Of a DNA stretch of 64,000 nucleotides, positions 17,082 to 31,117 are shown in pieces. The DNA comes from an alpha proteobacterium BAL199 (GTDB lineage Bacteria > Pseudomonadota > Alphaproteobacteria > Thalassobaculales > Thalassobaculaceae): NCBI GenBank assembly GCA_000171835.1, contig ABHC01000001.1, positions 62,001 through 126,000 of the forward strand, given 5' to 3'. The translations under genes were made by a program, and so were the position numbers. How positions within the stretch are numbered: position 1 is the stretch's first letter; every line of letters starts with the position of its first letter. The notes under the pieces are model-generated. The model was given only the letters and a program-made list of their open reading frames with translations, had not been told where the DNA came from and ran no database searches.

Positions 17082-17301
17082 TGGACCACCGGGCTCCGAC
17101 CCGATCGAACGCAATGTCTGACGTCAACGTCGATCTTCCTTAGGCCCTCTGCTATCGTTGGGGGAGCGTCGGCGGCAGCGCTTTTCGGCGAGGTCGGAAC
17201 GACTCCGGGTCAACGGCGTTGACCTATGGTGATGCGCGTCGCTGATCCCAGTTGGCGCAGGCGCGGTGTGCCGACGTGTCATTGTATTTCGGGGGTGGCG
17301 C

Positions 17302-18480
17302 ATGGACTTGACGCTTGTTGGCTACACCGTGTCCGTGTTCGTCACGCTGTTGGCGCTCAGCACCTACTCCCATTGGGGGGTCGCGGAGGTGCACACCTAC
17401 ACGATTCCACCCTATCTCGAGGAGCGGGGGTACACCTCGAAGATCGTGGCCAACCAAGTGGTCGACTCGATGCGGCGGATCCAACTCGAAGTGTCGTCGT
17501 TGCGGGAAACCAAGGTCGTGGTCCAGGGGCAAGCCCAGCCGATCGGTGATGTGGCCTCGTACTTCGGCATCGTCGAGTTGCTGCGCGCGACGGAGGGGTT
17601 GCTGGGACTGGATCCGCGCGTGGTAGCGCTTGAAATTACTCAGAACGAGGACACCGCGCATTGGCGCGTCCGCGGCGACCACATTGTCCACGGATTCACG
17701 ATCCGGCAGGGCGATGTACCGCTGAAGGACCCGGATGCCCTGATCGACTACCTCGGTCTCCAGGTGGTCAGCTATGTCTCTCCATTCGAGGCGCTGGCGT
17801 TCCACTTCATTCAGGATTCCGACACCGGCAAATACGAAACCACCATCGAAGCCGCGTCCGAATTGCTGGTCGACTGCAAGCAGATCTATTCCTGGGCGTG
17901 CACCGACTCCAACATCAAGAACGCGTATCTGTTGTGTGGCATGGCGAACCTGTACTCCGACCGATTGACCCGCGCGTTTGACGACTTCGCCGCAGCCAAC
18001 AAGATCGGCGCCGAATCCGCTCTTGGTGTGGCGTTCTACGGCGACGCGTTCACGGCGCTGGGACAGGAGGATGCCGCCAAGCGTGAATACGCCAAGGCGC
18101 AGGCGCTTGATCGGGATATCGGCGAGCGGTTTCTGGCCCTGGCCACAGGTTATGCACAGAGTGGCAAGCACCGGCTGGCCGATCGCCGGTTTGCGACGGC
18201 CGCCGAGCTTGGCCTGACGTCGGACACCCTGATGGCGGGATGGGGCGACACGCTGTTCAAGCTGGGTTGGTACGAGAGCGCGCTCGAGAAATACCGCTAC
18301 GCAGAGGCTTTCGACACCACGACCGAACTCTACGCCGACCGGATCGACCGGGCGCAGAAGGCTTTGACCGATTCCAAAGCCGCGCCTTCGAGCAAGCCGG
18401 CGGTTCCCGAAAAGCCAGCGGCGATGGGCGAAACCAAGCCGGTTCAGCCGGCGGAGCCCGCCCCGGCTCCGACCAAGTGA
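17302..18480 (+). CDS. TPR-like repeat protein with an N-terminal membrane anchor
   Basis: A 392-residue protein. The start MDLTLVGYTVSVFVTLLALSTYSHWG gives one N-terminal helix, probably an uncleaved anchor, with the rest outside the cytoplasm. Residues about 200-350 contain degenerate tetratricopeptide repeats (for example ALGVAFYGDAFTALGQEDAAKREYAKAQALD and MAGWGDTLFKLGWYESALEKYRYAEAFD). The C-terminus is a proline/lysine/alanine-rich tail. GGGGGTGG precedes the chosen ATG. It is likely a scaffold protein of the envelope; partners are unknown. It converges with the methyltransferase gene, 21 bases apart. Confidence 0.8.
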   Translation: MDLTLVGYTVSVFVTLLALSTYSHWGVAEVHTYTIPPYLEERGYTSKIVANQVVDSMRRIQLEVSSLRETKVVVQGQAQPIGDVASYFGIVELLRATEGLLGLDPRVVALEITQNEDTAHWRVRGDHIVHGFTIRQGDVPLKDPDALIDYLGLQVVSYVSPFEALAFHFIQDSDTGKYETTIEAASELLVDCKQIYSWACTDSNIKNAYLLCGMANLYSDRLTRAFDDFAAANKIGAESALGVAFYGDAFTALGQEDAAKREYAKAQALDRDIGERFLALATGYAQSGKHRLADRRFATAAELGLTSDTLMAGWGDTLFKLGWYESALEKYRYAEAFDTTTELYADRIDRAQKALTDSKAAPSSKPAVPEKPAAMGETKPVQPAEPAPAPTK

Positions 18481-18501
18481 AGGTCTGCCGCGACGCGGTC
18501 C

Positions 18502-20336
<1,835 letters not shown>

Positions 20337-20527
20337 TCTGTGCACGGTCGGGTCAGGCCGGTTGCCCCGGCCCGGCCCGGCCCGTACAGTGATGCGCCCT
20401 TCACGCAAGCCGGAACCGAGATGGCCGACGCGCCCGTGTCCGATGCAGAGTGCAGCGAGGCGGCCGGTGTCGCGGCCATCCAGACGGACGCAGCGCTTGG
20501 CGGCTGCAATACGATGAGCGGGGAACC

Positions 20528-21696
<1,169 letters not shown>

Positions 21697-21697
<1 letters not shown>

Positions 21698-22572
21698 TGT
21701 CGGTTCTCGTCGACAAGAACACGAAGGTCATCTGCCAGGGCTTCACCGGCAGCCAGGGTACCTTCCATTCCGAGCAGGCCATCAAGTACGGCACCAAGAT
21801 AGTCGGTGGCGTCACCCCGGGTAAGGGTGGCCAGAGCCATCTCGGCCTGCCGGTGTTCGACACCGTGCACGAGGCGGTTGCCAAGACCGGTGCGAACGCC
21901 AGCGTGATCTATGTTCCGCCGCCGTTTGCGGCCGACTCGATCCTGGAGGCGATCGACGCCGAGTTGCCGCTGGTGATTTGCATCACCGAGGGCATTCCGG
22001 TTCTCGACATGCTGAAGGTCAAGCGTTCGCTGAGTGGCACGAAGACGCGTCTGATCGGGCCGAACTGCCCGGGCGTGATCACGCCGGACGCCTGCAAGAT
22101 CGGCATCATGCCGGGCCACATCCACAAGCGCGGCAAGATCGGCATCGTGTCGAAGTCGGGCACGCTGACCTACGAGGCGGTGGCGCAGACCACGGCAGCC
22201 GGGCTCGGCCAGTCGACCTGCGTCGGCATCGGCGGCGATCCGGTGAACGGCACCAGCTTCATCGACGTGCTGGAAATGTTCCTGGCCGACGACGAGACCC
22301 AGGGCATCATCATGATCGGCGAGATCGGCGGGTCGGCCGAAGAAGAAGCCGCCGAGTTCCTGAAGACATCGAAGGTGAAGAAGCCGGTGGCCGGTTTCAT
22401 CGCCGGGGTGACGGCCCCTCCGGGCCGGCGCATGGGCCATGCCGGGGCAATCATCGCCGGCGGCAAGGGCGGCGCCGACGACAAGATGGAAGCGATGCGG
22501 GCAGCCGGGATCAAGGTGTCAGCCTCGCCGGCCAAGCTGGGCGAGACGATGCTCGCGGCGATCAACGGGTGA
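21697..22572 (+). CDS. sucD: Succinyl-CoA synthetase subunit alpha
   Basis: CoA-binding subunit of succinyl-CoA synthetase, 291 residues. Seen: [19 protein letters not shown] (CoA site), [35 protein letters not shown], and the phosphorylated active-site histidine in [16 protein letters not shown]. It is translationally coupled to sucC and followed by a hairpin before sucA. Confidence 0.97.
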
Positions 22573-22580
22573 TGCGGCAG

Positions 22581-22601
22581 GGGCGGGACTCGGTCCCGCC
22601 C
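22581..22601 (+). terminator. Hairpin between sucD and sucA
   Basis: GGGCGGGAC (22581-22589) and GTCCCGCCC (22593-22601) form a perfect 9-bp GC-rich stem with a three-base loop, followed by TTGATCTG. It lies eight bases after the sucD stop. It could terminate, attenuate or protect the sucCD mRNA end; the absence of a long T run makes partial read-through likely. Confidence 0.55.
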
Positions 22602-22744
22602 TTGATCTGTGGGGCGGATGCGACGACCATTTGTTAAGGAATCGATGTTTACATCGGACCTGAGATGGATTGCTGGCACAGCCGGTCCCGTGTCGGGTTT
22701 ACCGGATGGCGTCGAGCCGGGGGTGACAAGAGGCGTGAACGATC

Positions 22745-25636
22745 ATGTCGACGGATGATCTCGATCTGACCTTCCTGAACGGTGCCAACGCCCCGTTCAT
22801 GGCTGAACTCTACGCGCGCTACCTTGCGAAGCCGACCTCGGTCGACGAGAGCTGGCGCAGCTATTTTGACCAGTTGCAGGACGACGTGGGGGCTGCCGCG
22901 CACGACGCCGATGGCCCGAGTTGGGCACCGCGCAGCACCAAGGTGATCGGTGCCGTCGACCCGGCGAACGAGAACGCCAGATCCGACAAGAAGGCGCCGG
23001 CGGCGGCCGACGTCCGGGCGGCAACGTTGGACTCGTTGCGGGCCATCATGCTGATCCGCGCCTACCGCATGCGCGGGCATCTTCGCGCCAAGCTCGATCC
23101 GCTCGGGCTGGACGAGCCGACACCGCATCCCGAACTCGACCCGGAAACCTACGGCTTCACCGACGCCGATTGGGACCGACCGATCTTCATCAATCATGTG
23201 CTCGGCCTCGAGACCGCGACGCTGCGCGAGATCATGGACCTGCTTGAGGCGACCTATTGCGGGTCGATTGGCGTCGAGTTCATGCACATCCAGGACCCGG
23301 CTCAGAAGGCCTGGATTCAGGAGCGGATCGAGCAGATCCGCAATCAGACCGATTTCACCGCGCGCGGCAAGCAGGCGATCCTCGACCGCCTGATCGCGGC
23401 CGAATGCTTCGAGAAGTTCCTGGCCGTCAAGTACGTCGGCACCAAGCGGTTCGGCCTCGACGGCAGCGAAACGCTGATCCCGGCGCTCGAGCAGATCCTC
23501 AAGCGCGGCAGCCAGATCGGCATCGAGGAAGTCGTGCTCGGCATGTCGCACCGCGGTCGGCTGAACGTGCTGTGCAACTTCATGGACAAGCCGTTCCGAG
23601 CGATCATCTCGGAGTTCCTGGGCAACCCGGCGAATCCGGAAGACGCCGGCGGTTCGGGCGACGTGAAATACCACATGGGCGTTTCGGCCGACCGAGAGTT
23701 CGATGGCGTCAATGTCCACCTGACCCTGAACGCCAACCCGTCGCACCTGGAGATCGTCAACCCGGTGGTGCTGGGCCGGGTTCGCGCCAAGCAGGTGCAG
23801 CGTCGCGACAAGGACCGCAAGAAGGTGATCGGCGTCCTGCTGCACGGCGACGCTGCGTTCGCCGGCCAGGGCGTGGTTGCGGAGACCTTCGATTTCTCCA
23901 GCCTGCGCGGCTACAAGACCGGCGGCACGATCCACATCATCGTGAACAACCAGATCGGCTTTACGACCAGCCCACACTATTCGCGCTCGTCGCCGTACCC
24001 GACCGACATCGCCAAGATGGTGATGGCGCCGATCTTCCACGTGAACGCCGACGACCCGGAAGCGGTCATCCACGTCACGCGGATCGCCACCGAGTTCCGG
24101 CAGGAGTTCGGGGTCGACGTGGTGGTCGACATGATTGGCTACCGCCGGTTCGGCCACAACGAAGGTGACGAGCCGACGTTCACCCAGCCGCTGATGTACG
24201 CCAAGATCGGTACTCAGCCGACCACCCGCCAACTGTACGCTGATCAGTTGACCCGTGAGGGCGTGATCGCCGAAGGCGAGGGCGACCGGCTGGTCGAGCA
24301 GCAGAACGCCTATCTGGCGCAGGAGTTCGAGTCCGGCCTGTCCTACAAGGCCAACAAGGCCGACTGGCTGGAAGGCAAGTGGTCCGGCATCAAGGTGGCG
24401 TCGGGCGACGCGCGGCGCGGCGAAACCGCGTTGCCGGTCGACGAGCTGAAGCGGATCGGCAACAAGCTGTGCGAGGTTCCTGAAACCCTCGACATCAACC
24501 GCAAGCTCAACCGTTTCATCGAGGGACGGCGCAAGGCGCTGGAGACCGGCGAGGGTGTCGACTGGTCGTTCGGCGAGGCACTGGCCTTCGGATCGCTTCT
24601 CGCCAGCGGCGTCCCGGTGCGCCTGTCCGGCCAGGATTCCGGGCGCGGTACGTTCTCGCAGCGCCATTCGGTGTACATCGACCAAACGACCGAGGAGCGT
24701 TACGTCCCCCTGAACCACGTTCAGGAGGGGCAGGCGCAGTACGAGGTGATCGACAGCCCGTTGTCGGAGGCCGGCGTGCTCGGCTTTGAATACGGGTACA
24801 GCCAGGCCGAACCGAACGCGTTGGTGATGTGGGAAGCGCAGTTCGGCGATTTCGCCAACGGCGCCCAGGTGATCGTCGACCAGTTCATCTCGTCGGGCGA
24901 GGCCAAGTGGCTGCGCCTGTCCGGGCTGGTCATGCTGTTGCCGCACGGCTACGAGGGCCAGGGCCCGGAGCATTCGTCGGCCCGACTGGAGCGTTATCTC
25001 CAGCTGTGCGGCGAAGACAACATGCAGGTCGTGAACTGCACCACGCCCGCCAACTACTTCCATGTGCTGCGCCGCCAGCTCAACCGCGACTTCCGCAAGC
25101 CACTGATCGTGATGACGCCGAAGTCGCTGCTGCGGCACAAGCTGTGCGTTTCGAGCTTTGCGGAAATGGGCGAAGGCACCACCTTCCACCGCGTGCTCTA
25201 CGACAACGAAGTGCTGTGCGACGACAAGGACGTCCGTCGGGTCGTGCTGTGCTCGGGCAAGGTCTACTACGACCTGTACGAGGAGCGGGCCAAGCGCGGC
25301 ATCAAGGACGTGTTCTTCCTGCGCCTGGAGCAACTCTATCCGTTCCCGAATAAGGCCTTGCTGCACGAGTTGTCGCGCTTTCCGCAAGCCGACGTGGTCT
25401 GGTGCCAGGAAGAGCCTCAGAACATGGGGTCCTGGACCTTCCTGGACCGCCGGTTGGAAGATGTTCTGATCGAACTCGACGGCGCCTGCCGCCGGCCGCG
25501 CTATGTCGGACGGGCGGAAGCCGCGTCGCCGGCAACCGGCAACCATGGCCGGCACGTGCGCGAGCAGCAGAAATTGGTCGACGAAGCTCTCACTGTCAGC
25601 GCATCGGCCCGCAAGGGCCGCCTGGCCGCCGAGTAG
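22745..25636 (+). CDS. sucA: 2-oxoglutarate dehydrogenase E1 component
   Basis: Thiamine-diphosphate-dependent E1 subunit of 2-oxoglutarate dehydrogenase, 963 residues. The N-terminus has the E2-binding segment (FLNGANAPFMAELYARYLAKPTSVDESWRSYFDQ). The ThDP domain shows LGMSHRGRLNVL, YHMGVSADR, NPSHLEIVNPVVLGRVRAKQ, LHGDAAFAGQG and IVNNQIGFTT; the C-terminal half has GQDSGRGTFSQRHSV and LLPHGYEGQGPEHSSARLERYLQL. AAGAGG lies 11 bases before the ATG. Downstream sucB and lpd complete the complex. Confidence 0.98.
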   Translation: MSTDDLDLTFLNGANAPFMAELYARYLAKPTSVDESWRSYFDQLQDDVGAAAHDADGPSWAPRSTKVIGAVDPANENARSDKKAPAAADVRAATLDSLRAIMLIRAYRMRGHLRAKLDPLGLDEPTPHPELDPETYGFTDADWDRPIFINHVLGLETATLREIMDLLEATYCGSIGVEFMHIQDPAQKAWIQERIEQIRNQTDFTARGKQAILDRLIAAECFEKFLAVKYVGTKRFGLDGSETLIPALEQILKRGSQIGIEEVVLGMSHRGRLNVLCNFMDKPFRAIISEFLGNPANPEDAGGSGDVKYHMGVSADREFDGVNVHLTLNANPSHLEIVNPVVLGRVRAKQVQRRDKDRKKVIGVLLHGDAAFAGQGVVAETFDFSSLRGYKTGGTIHIIVNNQIGFTTSPHYSRSSPYPTDIAKMVMAPIFHVNADDPEAVIHVTRIATEFRQEFGVDVVVDMIGYRRFGHNEGDEPTFTQPLMYAKIGTQPTTRQLYADQLTREGVIAEGEGDRLVEQQNAYLAQEFESGLSYKANKADWLEGKWSGIKVASGDARRGETALPVDELKRIGNKLCEVPETLDINRKLNRFIEGRRKALETGEGVDWSFGEALAFGSLLASGVPVRLSGQDSGRGTFSQRHSVYIDQTTEERYVPLNHVQEGQAQYEVIDSPLSEAGVLGFEYGYSQAEPNALVMWEAQFGDFANGAQVIVDQFISSGEAKWLRLSGLVMLLPHGYEGQGPEHSSARLERYLQLCGEDNMQVVNCTTPANYFHVLRRQLNRDFRKPLIVMTPKSLLRHKLCVSSFAEMGEGTTFHRVLYDNEVLCDDKDVRRVVLCSGKVYYDLYEERAKRGIKDVFFLRLEQLYPFPNKALLHELSRFPQADVVWCQEEPQNMGSWTFLDRRLEDVLIELDGACRRPRYVGRAEAASPATGNHGRHVREQQKLVDEALTVSASARKGRLAAE

Positions 25637-25717
25637 GCCGTAACACGCAACCCCTTGGGAGCTAGCGGCCGAGGCCGCTCGTTGCCGTCCGAACGACAGA
25701 CAAGAGGCGCATAGGCG

Positions 25718-27007
<1,290 letters not shown>

Positions 27008-27045
27008 CCGCGGCAACGCAAACCACTTCGAAACCCGAGGAACTG

Positions 27046-28455
27046 ATGTCGGACACCTACGATCTCGTGGTCATCGGCGCAGGCCCCGGCGGTTACGTTG
27101 CCGCCATCCGCGCCGCCCAACTCGGCCTGAAGGTGGCGTGCGTGGAGAAGCGCTCCGCCCTCGGCGGGACCTGCCTGAACGTCGGCTGCATTCCGTCGAA
27201 GGCGCTGCTGAACGCCTCGGAGAAGTTCTCCGAGGCCGAGCATCATCTGGCGGATTTCGGCATCCAGGTCGGCAAGCCGAAGCTGGACGTCAAGGCGCTG
27301 ATGGCCCGCAAGACCGCGATCGTCACCGGTCTGACCGACGGCATCGCGTTCCTGTTCAAGAAGCACAAGATCGACTGGGTCCAGGGCACCGCCAAGATCA
27401 CCGCGCCGGGCAAGGTTGAGGTGGCGCCGGACGGCAAAGGCAAGGCCCAGACCTTGAGCTGCGAGCGCATCCTGATCGCCACCGGTTCGGAGTCGACCCC
27501 GCTGCCCGGTGTCGAGGTCGACGAGAAGAAGATCGTCACGTCGACCGGTGCGTTGGAACTGGCCAAGGTCCCGGGGCATCTGATCGTCATCGGCGGCGGC
27601 GTGATCGGGCTCGAACTGGGCTCGGTGTGGAAGCGGCTGGGCTCGAAAGTTACGGTCGTGGAGTTCCTCGACCGGATCGTGCCGGGCACCGACGCCGATA
27701 CCGCCAAGCGGTTTCAGCGAGTGCTGGCGAAGCAGGGCATCGAATTCAAGCTGTCGTCCAAGGTCACCGGCGCGAAAGCCAGCAAGACCGGGGTCAAGCT
27801 GACGGTCGAGCCGGTCAAGGGTGGCGACGCCGAGGAGATGACGGCCGACGTGGTGCTGCTGGCGATCGGCCGCCGGCCGCTGACCGCCGGTCTCGGCCTG
27901 GAAGCCCTGGGCGTGGAGATGGACAAGCGCGGCGCCGTCCTGGTCGACGCGGATTTCGAGACCAACGTGAAGGGCATCTTCGCGATCGGCGACGTGATCC
28001 CCGGGCCGATGCTGGCCCACAAGGCCGAGGAGGACGGCGTGGCAGCCGCCGAGATCATGGCCGGCCAGTCCGGCCACGTGGACTACAATCTGGTTCCGGG
28101 CATCGTCTACACATGGCCGGAACTGGCGACCGTCGGCCAGACCGAGGAGCAGTTGAAGGAAGCCAGGATCGAGTACCGCAAGGGCGTGTTCCCGTTCTCC
28201 GCCAACAGCCGGGCCCGCACGGTGCTCGACACCGAGGGCCAGATCAAGATCCTGGCCGACGCCAAGACCGACAAGATTCTCGGCGCCCACATCCTGGGCC
28301 CGGATGCCGGCACGCTGATCCACGAGATCTGCATGGCGATGGCGTTCGGCGGCTCGGCCGAGGACGTCGCCCGGATGTGCCACGGCCACCCGACCCTGAA
28401 CGAAGGCATCAAGGAAGCCGCCCTCGCGGTCGACGGACGGCCGATCCACATGTGA
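27046..28455 (+). CDS. lpd: Dihydrolipoyl dehydrogenase (E3)
   Basis: Flavoprotein that reoxidises the lipoyl groups of E2, 469 residues. Seen: YDLVVIGAGPGGYVAAIRAAQLG (FAD-binding), the redox disulfide in GGTCLNVGCIPSKALL, the NAD site VIGGGVIGLELGSVW, FAIGDVIPGPMLAHKAEEDG, and the catalytic histidine in CHGHPTLNEGIKEA. It is the last gene of the block and converges with xerC after a 106-base gap in which no clear terminator hairpin was found. Confidence 0.97.
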   Translation: MSDTYDLVVIGAGPGGYVAAIRAAQLGLKVACVEKRSALGGTCLNVGCIPSKALLNASEKFSEAEHHLADFGIQVGKPKLDVKALMARKTAIVTGLTDGIAFLFKKHKIDWVQGTAKITAPGKVEVAPDGKGKAQTLSCERILIATGSESTPLPGVEVDEKKIVTSTGALELAKVPGHLIVIGGGVIGLELGSVWKRLGSKVTVVEFLDRIVPGTDADTAKRFQRVLAKQGIEFKLSSKVTGAKASKTGVKLTVEPVKGGDAEEMTADVVLLAIGRRPLTAGLGLEALGVEMDKRGAVLVDADFETNVKGIFAIGDVIPGPMLAHKAEEDGVAAAEIMAGQSGHVDYNLVPGIVYTWPELATVGQTEEQLKEARIEYRKGVFPFSANSRARTVLDTEGQIKILADAKTDKILGAHILGPDAGTLIHEICMAMAFGGSAEDVARMCHGHPTLNEGIKEAALAVDGRPIHM

Positions 28456-28561
28456 GGCGGGAGCCGGCCTGCGGTCCGTCTGGCGCCGGTGCCTTGCGGA
28501 ACTGCTTCAGCTGCTACGTCGCTCCGGGCTGCGCGGGCTCGCGTGACCCGTGCTTCCAAGC

Positions 28562-29533
28562 TTATCGCCCCCGATCCCGTGGGTGCGCCGAGCGGTGCAC
28601 GTCGAGCAGGCGGGCGGCGTCGACTTCGGTGTAGCGCTGGGTGGTCGACAGCGAGGCATGGCCCAGCAGTTCCTGGATCGCCCGCAGATCGCCGCCGCCG
28701 GCCAGAAGGTGGGTGGCGAAGGAGTGGCGCAGGGCATGCGGGGTGGCGGTTTCCGGCAGGCCCAGCCAGCAGCGCAGGGTCTGGATCGACTGCTGCACCC
28801 GGCGGGCGCCGAGCCGGCCGCCGCGCACCCCGACGAACAGCGGGTCGTCCGGGCCGAGGCGGTAGGGACAGCGTTCCAGGTAGTCGGCGACCGCCCGCCG
28901 CACGACGGGCAACACCGGCACCATCCGCGCCTTGCCGCCCTTGCCGGTGATGGTCAGGGTATCGCTTAGCGGGACCACGCGCCGGTTCAGGTCGAGCGCC
29001 TCACCGACCCGCAGCCCACAGCCATAGAGCAGAGTCAGGACGGCGGAGTCGCGGGCGGCGATCCAGGGCTCGTCGGTCAACTCGCCCACACTCTCAAGGG
29101 CATCGCGAGCCTCGTCGACCGTCAACGCCTTCGGGATCGACCGCGGGACCCGGGGGCCGCGCACCACGCCGACCGCGGCGTTGCTGGCCAGACCGCGGCG
29201 CTCCAGGAACCGGAAGAACCCGCGGATCGTCGACAGCGCCCGGGCGGTCGAGCTCTTCTCCAGCCCCCCGCCGGCCCGTCGGGCCAGCCAGGCCCGGAAA
29301 TCGGCCGGCTGCAGCGTGCCGAGAGCGCTCAGGTTGACGGTGTCACCGAGGTGACCGGCCAGGAAATTCACGAAGCCGCCAAGGTCCCGGCCGTAGGCGG
29401 CCAGGGTGTGTGGCGACACCCGTTTCTCGGATTTCAGCCATTCGCGCCAGTCGGCGATAGCGCCGGCCAGACCGGCATCGACCGGTGTGGTCGCCGGGTC
29501 GAGCGGATCGCTTAGCCGGGCAGGTGCAGCCAC
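28562..29533 (-). CDS. xerC: Tyrosine recombinase XerC
   Basis: Site-specific recombinase that resolves chromosome dimers at dif together with XerD, 323 residues. The N-terminal SAM-like DNA-binding domain (SPHTLAAYGRDLGGFVNFL) is followed by the catalytic domain with the R-H-R-H-Y set: LYGCGLRVGEAL, HALRHSFATHLL, LGHASLSTTQRYTEVD. The gene start overlaps the DUF484 gene by 22 bases, the usual DUF484-xerC pairing in proteobacteria. XerC rather than a phage integrase is inferred from that context. Confidence 0.93.
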   Translation of the reverse strand: MAAPARLSDPLDPATTPVDAGLAGAIADWREWLKSEKRVSPHTLAAYGRDLGGFVNFLAGHLGDTVNLSALGTLQPADFRAWLARRAGGGLEKSSTARALSTIRGFFRFLERRGLASNAAVGVVRGPRVPRSIPKALTVDEARDALESVGELTDEPWIAARDSAVLTLLYGCGLRVGEALDLNRRVVPLSDTLTITGKGGKARMVPVLPVVRRAVADYLERCPYRLGPDDPLFVGVRGGRLGARRVQQSIQTLRCWLGLPETATPHALRHSFATHLLAGGGDLRAIQELLGHASLSTTQRYTEVDAARLLDVHRSAHPRDRGR

Positions 29534-30249
29534 TGCCGGATCATGATCTCAAGCGACCGGGCCAGGAAGCCCAGCAGCTCGGTGCCCTGGCCGGCGATGA
29601 AGCCGTCCGGCCGGCGCGAGCCGAGGGCTAGCAAACCAACCGGTGCCTGGGTGGAAGCGCGCAACCGGGTCAGCGCCTGGCTGCGGACCAGCCCGGCGGC
29701 GGCGCCGAACAGCCGTGGGTCGCCGGTGATGTTGCTGGTCAGCACCACGTCGCGGCCGCGCCCCAGGATGCCGTCGACCGCCCCTTCCGGCAGGGCGCGG
29801 ATGCCGGCGGCGTAGGCCTTGGGGATCGGCACGTCGCCGGCCTCGACCCCGATGGTCACCGCGTCGACGTCGAGTTGGACCGCCAACTCGCTGGTGACCG
29901 TGTGGATCATGCTTTCGAACGATGGCGCGCGCAGGATCGCCAGCACCGCGTCATGGACCCGCGACTGGATCGACTGGTTGGAGCGCGCGGTGACCACCAG
30001 GTAATCCTGGGCGGTCTGCAGCTTGTCGTTCTCCGACTTGAGGCGCTGGACCATGGCGTGCTGGAAATCGATGACGTTGCCGGCCTCGCGGCGCGGCGGC
30101 GTCAGGATCTGCAGCAGGTCCGGATGCTCGACCAGGAAGTCCGGGTGATTCTTCAGGTAGTCGACGATCCGGTCGGCCGTCAGCTCCTTCAGGTCGCCTG
30201 GCGCCTTGCCGTTGCCCTTGGCACTCTTGGCCGGAACCTTGTCGGTCAT
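29512..30249 (-). CDS. DUF484 family protein
   Basis: A 245-residue protein of the DUF484 family, which has a GAF-like fold and is typically encoded with xerC. Seen: [52 protein letters not shown], a helical N-terminal part, then a GAF-like domain ending [32 protein letters not shown]. The ATG at 30249 is preferred because it overlaps the stop of the upstream aldolase gene (ATGA). Function is unknown. Confidence 0.88.
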   Translation of the reverse strand: MTDKVPAKSAKGNGKAPGDLKELTADRIVDYLKNHPDFLVEHPDLLQILTPPRREAGNVIDFQHAMVQRLKSENDKLQTAQDYLVVTARSNQSIQSRVHDAVLAILRAPSFESMIHTVTSELAVQLDVDAVTIGVEAGDVPIPKAYAAGIRALPEGAVDGILGRGRDVVLTSNITGDPRLFGAAAGLVRSQALTRLRASTQAPVGLLALGSRRPDGFIAGQGTELLGFLARSLEIMIRQWLHLPG

Positions 30250-30920
30250 GCGGTGTCGGTCTCCGCCCCAAGGATCGACTGGCCGGTCTTGGCCCAATCG
30301 GCCAGGAACGCCTCCAGGCCCTTGTCGGTCAGCGGGTGCTTGTACATCAGGCGCAGTACTGCCGGCGGCAGGGTGACCACGTCGGCGCCCAACTTGGCGG
30401 CGTCGATCACGTGCTGCGGGCCACGCACCGAGGCGACCAGAACGGCGGTCTTGAAGTCATAGGCGCTGTAGATCTCGACGATGTCGGCGATCAGATCCAT
30501 GCCGACCGCGCCGATGTCGTCGAGCCGGCCGACGAACGGCGAGATGTAGGCTGCACCTGCCTTGGCGGCCAGCAGTGCCTGGGCGGCGGAGAAGCACAGC
30601 GTGACGTTCACCGGGGTGCCGGCGTCGGACAGCGTCTTGCAGGTCTTCAGGCCGTCGACCGTCAGCGGTACCTTGACCGCGACATTCTTGGCGATCGAGG
30701 CGAGGTAGCGGCCTTCGCGCAGCATGGTGGCGTAGTCGGTCGCCGTGACCTCGGCCGAGATCGGGCCGGGCACTGCGTCACAGATCTCGGCGATAACCTC
30801 GGCCATCGGCCGGCCGGACTTGGCGATCAGCGACGGGTTGGTGGTCACGCCGTCGACCAGGCCGGTGCTTGCCAGATCGCGGATCTCCGCCACATCGGCG
30901 GTATCGATGAAGAACTTCAT
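30246..30920 (-). CDS. Transaldolase / fructose-6-phosphate aldolase family protein
   Basis: A short class I aldolase of the TalC/Fsa type, 224 residues. Seen: [51 protein letters not shown] with the Schiff-base lysine region, [32 protein letters not shown], and [25 protein letters not shown]. The ATG at 30920 is the conserved start. Transaldolase and fructose-6-phosphate aldolase activities cannot be separated by eye; transaldolase is more usual for alphaproteobacterial copies. The gene is divergent from priA and coupled to DUF484. Confidence 0.92.
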   Translation of the reverse strand: MKFFIDTADVAEIRDLASTGLVDGVTTNPSLIAKSGRPMAEVIAEICDAVPGPISAEVTATDYATMLREGRYLASIAKNVAVKVPLTVDGLKTCKTLSDAGTPVNVTLCFSAAQALLAAKAGAAYISPFVGRLDDIGAVGMDLIADIVEIYSAYDFKTAVLVASVRGPQHVIDAAKLGADVVTLPPAVLRLMYKHPLTDKGLEAFLADWAKTGQSILGAETDTA

Positions 30921-31117
30921 GGCCGCTTCGTCTCCACTCGTGGAAGGCCGGAGCCCTACGCGAATCGATTGGGGGAGTCTACCCCATCCCCAAGGCACCG
31001 GCCAGCGGCCGCCCTTGGATGCAACGGAGCGACTGCCGCATTGTCGCTCGCCCTTTCGACCGGCACACTCGCCGCCGATTCACGGTTTGCGACGATTTGA
31101 GAGAGAGACCGACCCGA

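Noticed and set aside
20337-20527. Possible small RNA or riboswitch in the 191-base mdh-sucC gap
   Set aside because: Only GC-rich runs were visible; no convincing structure or terminator was recognised.
28456-28561. Possible bidirectional terminator between lpd and xerC
   Set aside because: No stem of useful length was found by eye in the 106-base convergent gap.
31019-31117. Extended N-terminus of PriA
   Set aside because: Adds 33 arginine-rich residues unlike the family; GTG at 31118 has a purine-rich ribosome site, though this is not certain.
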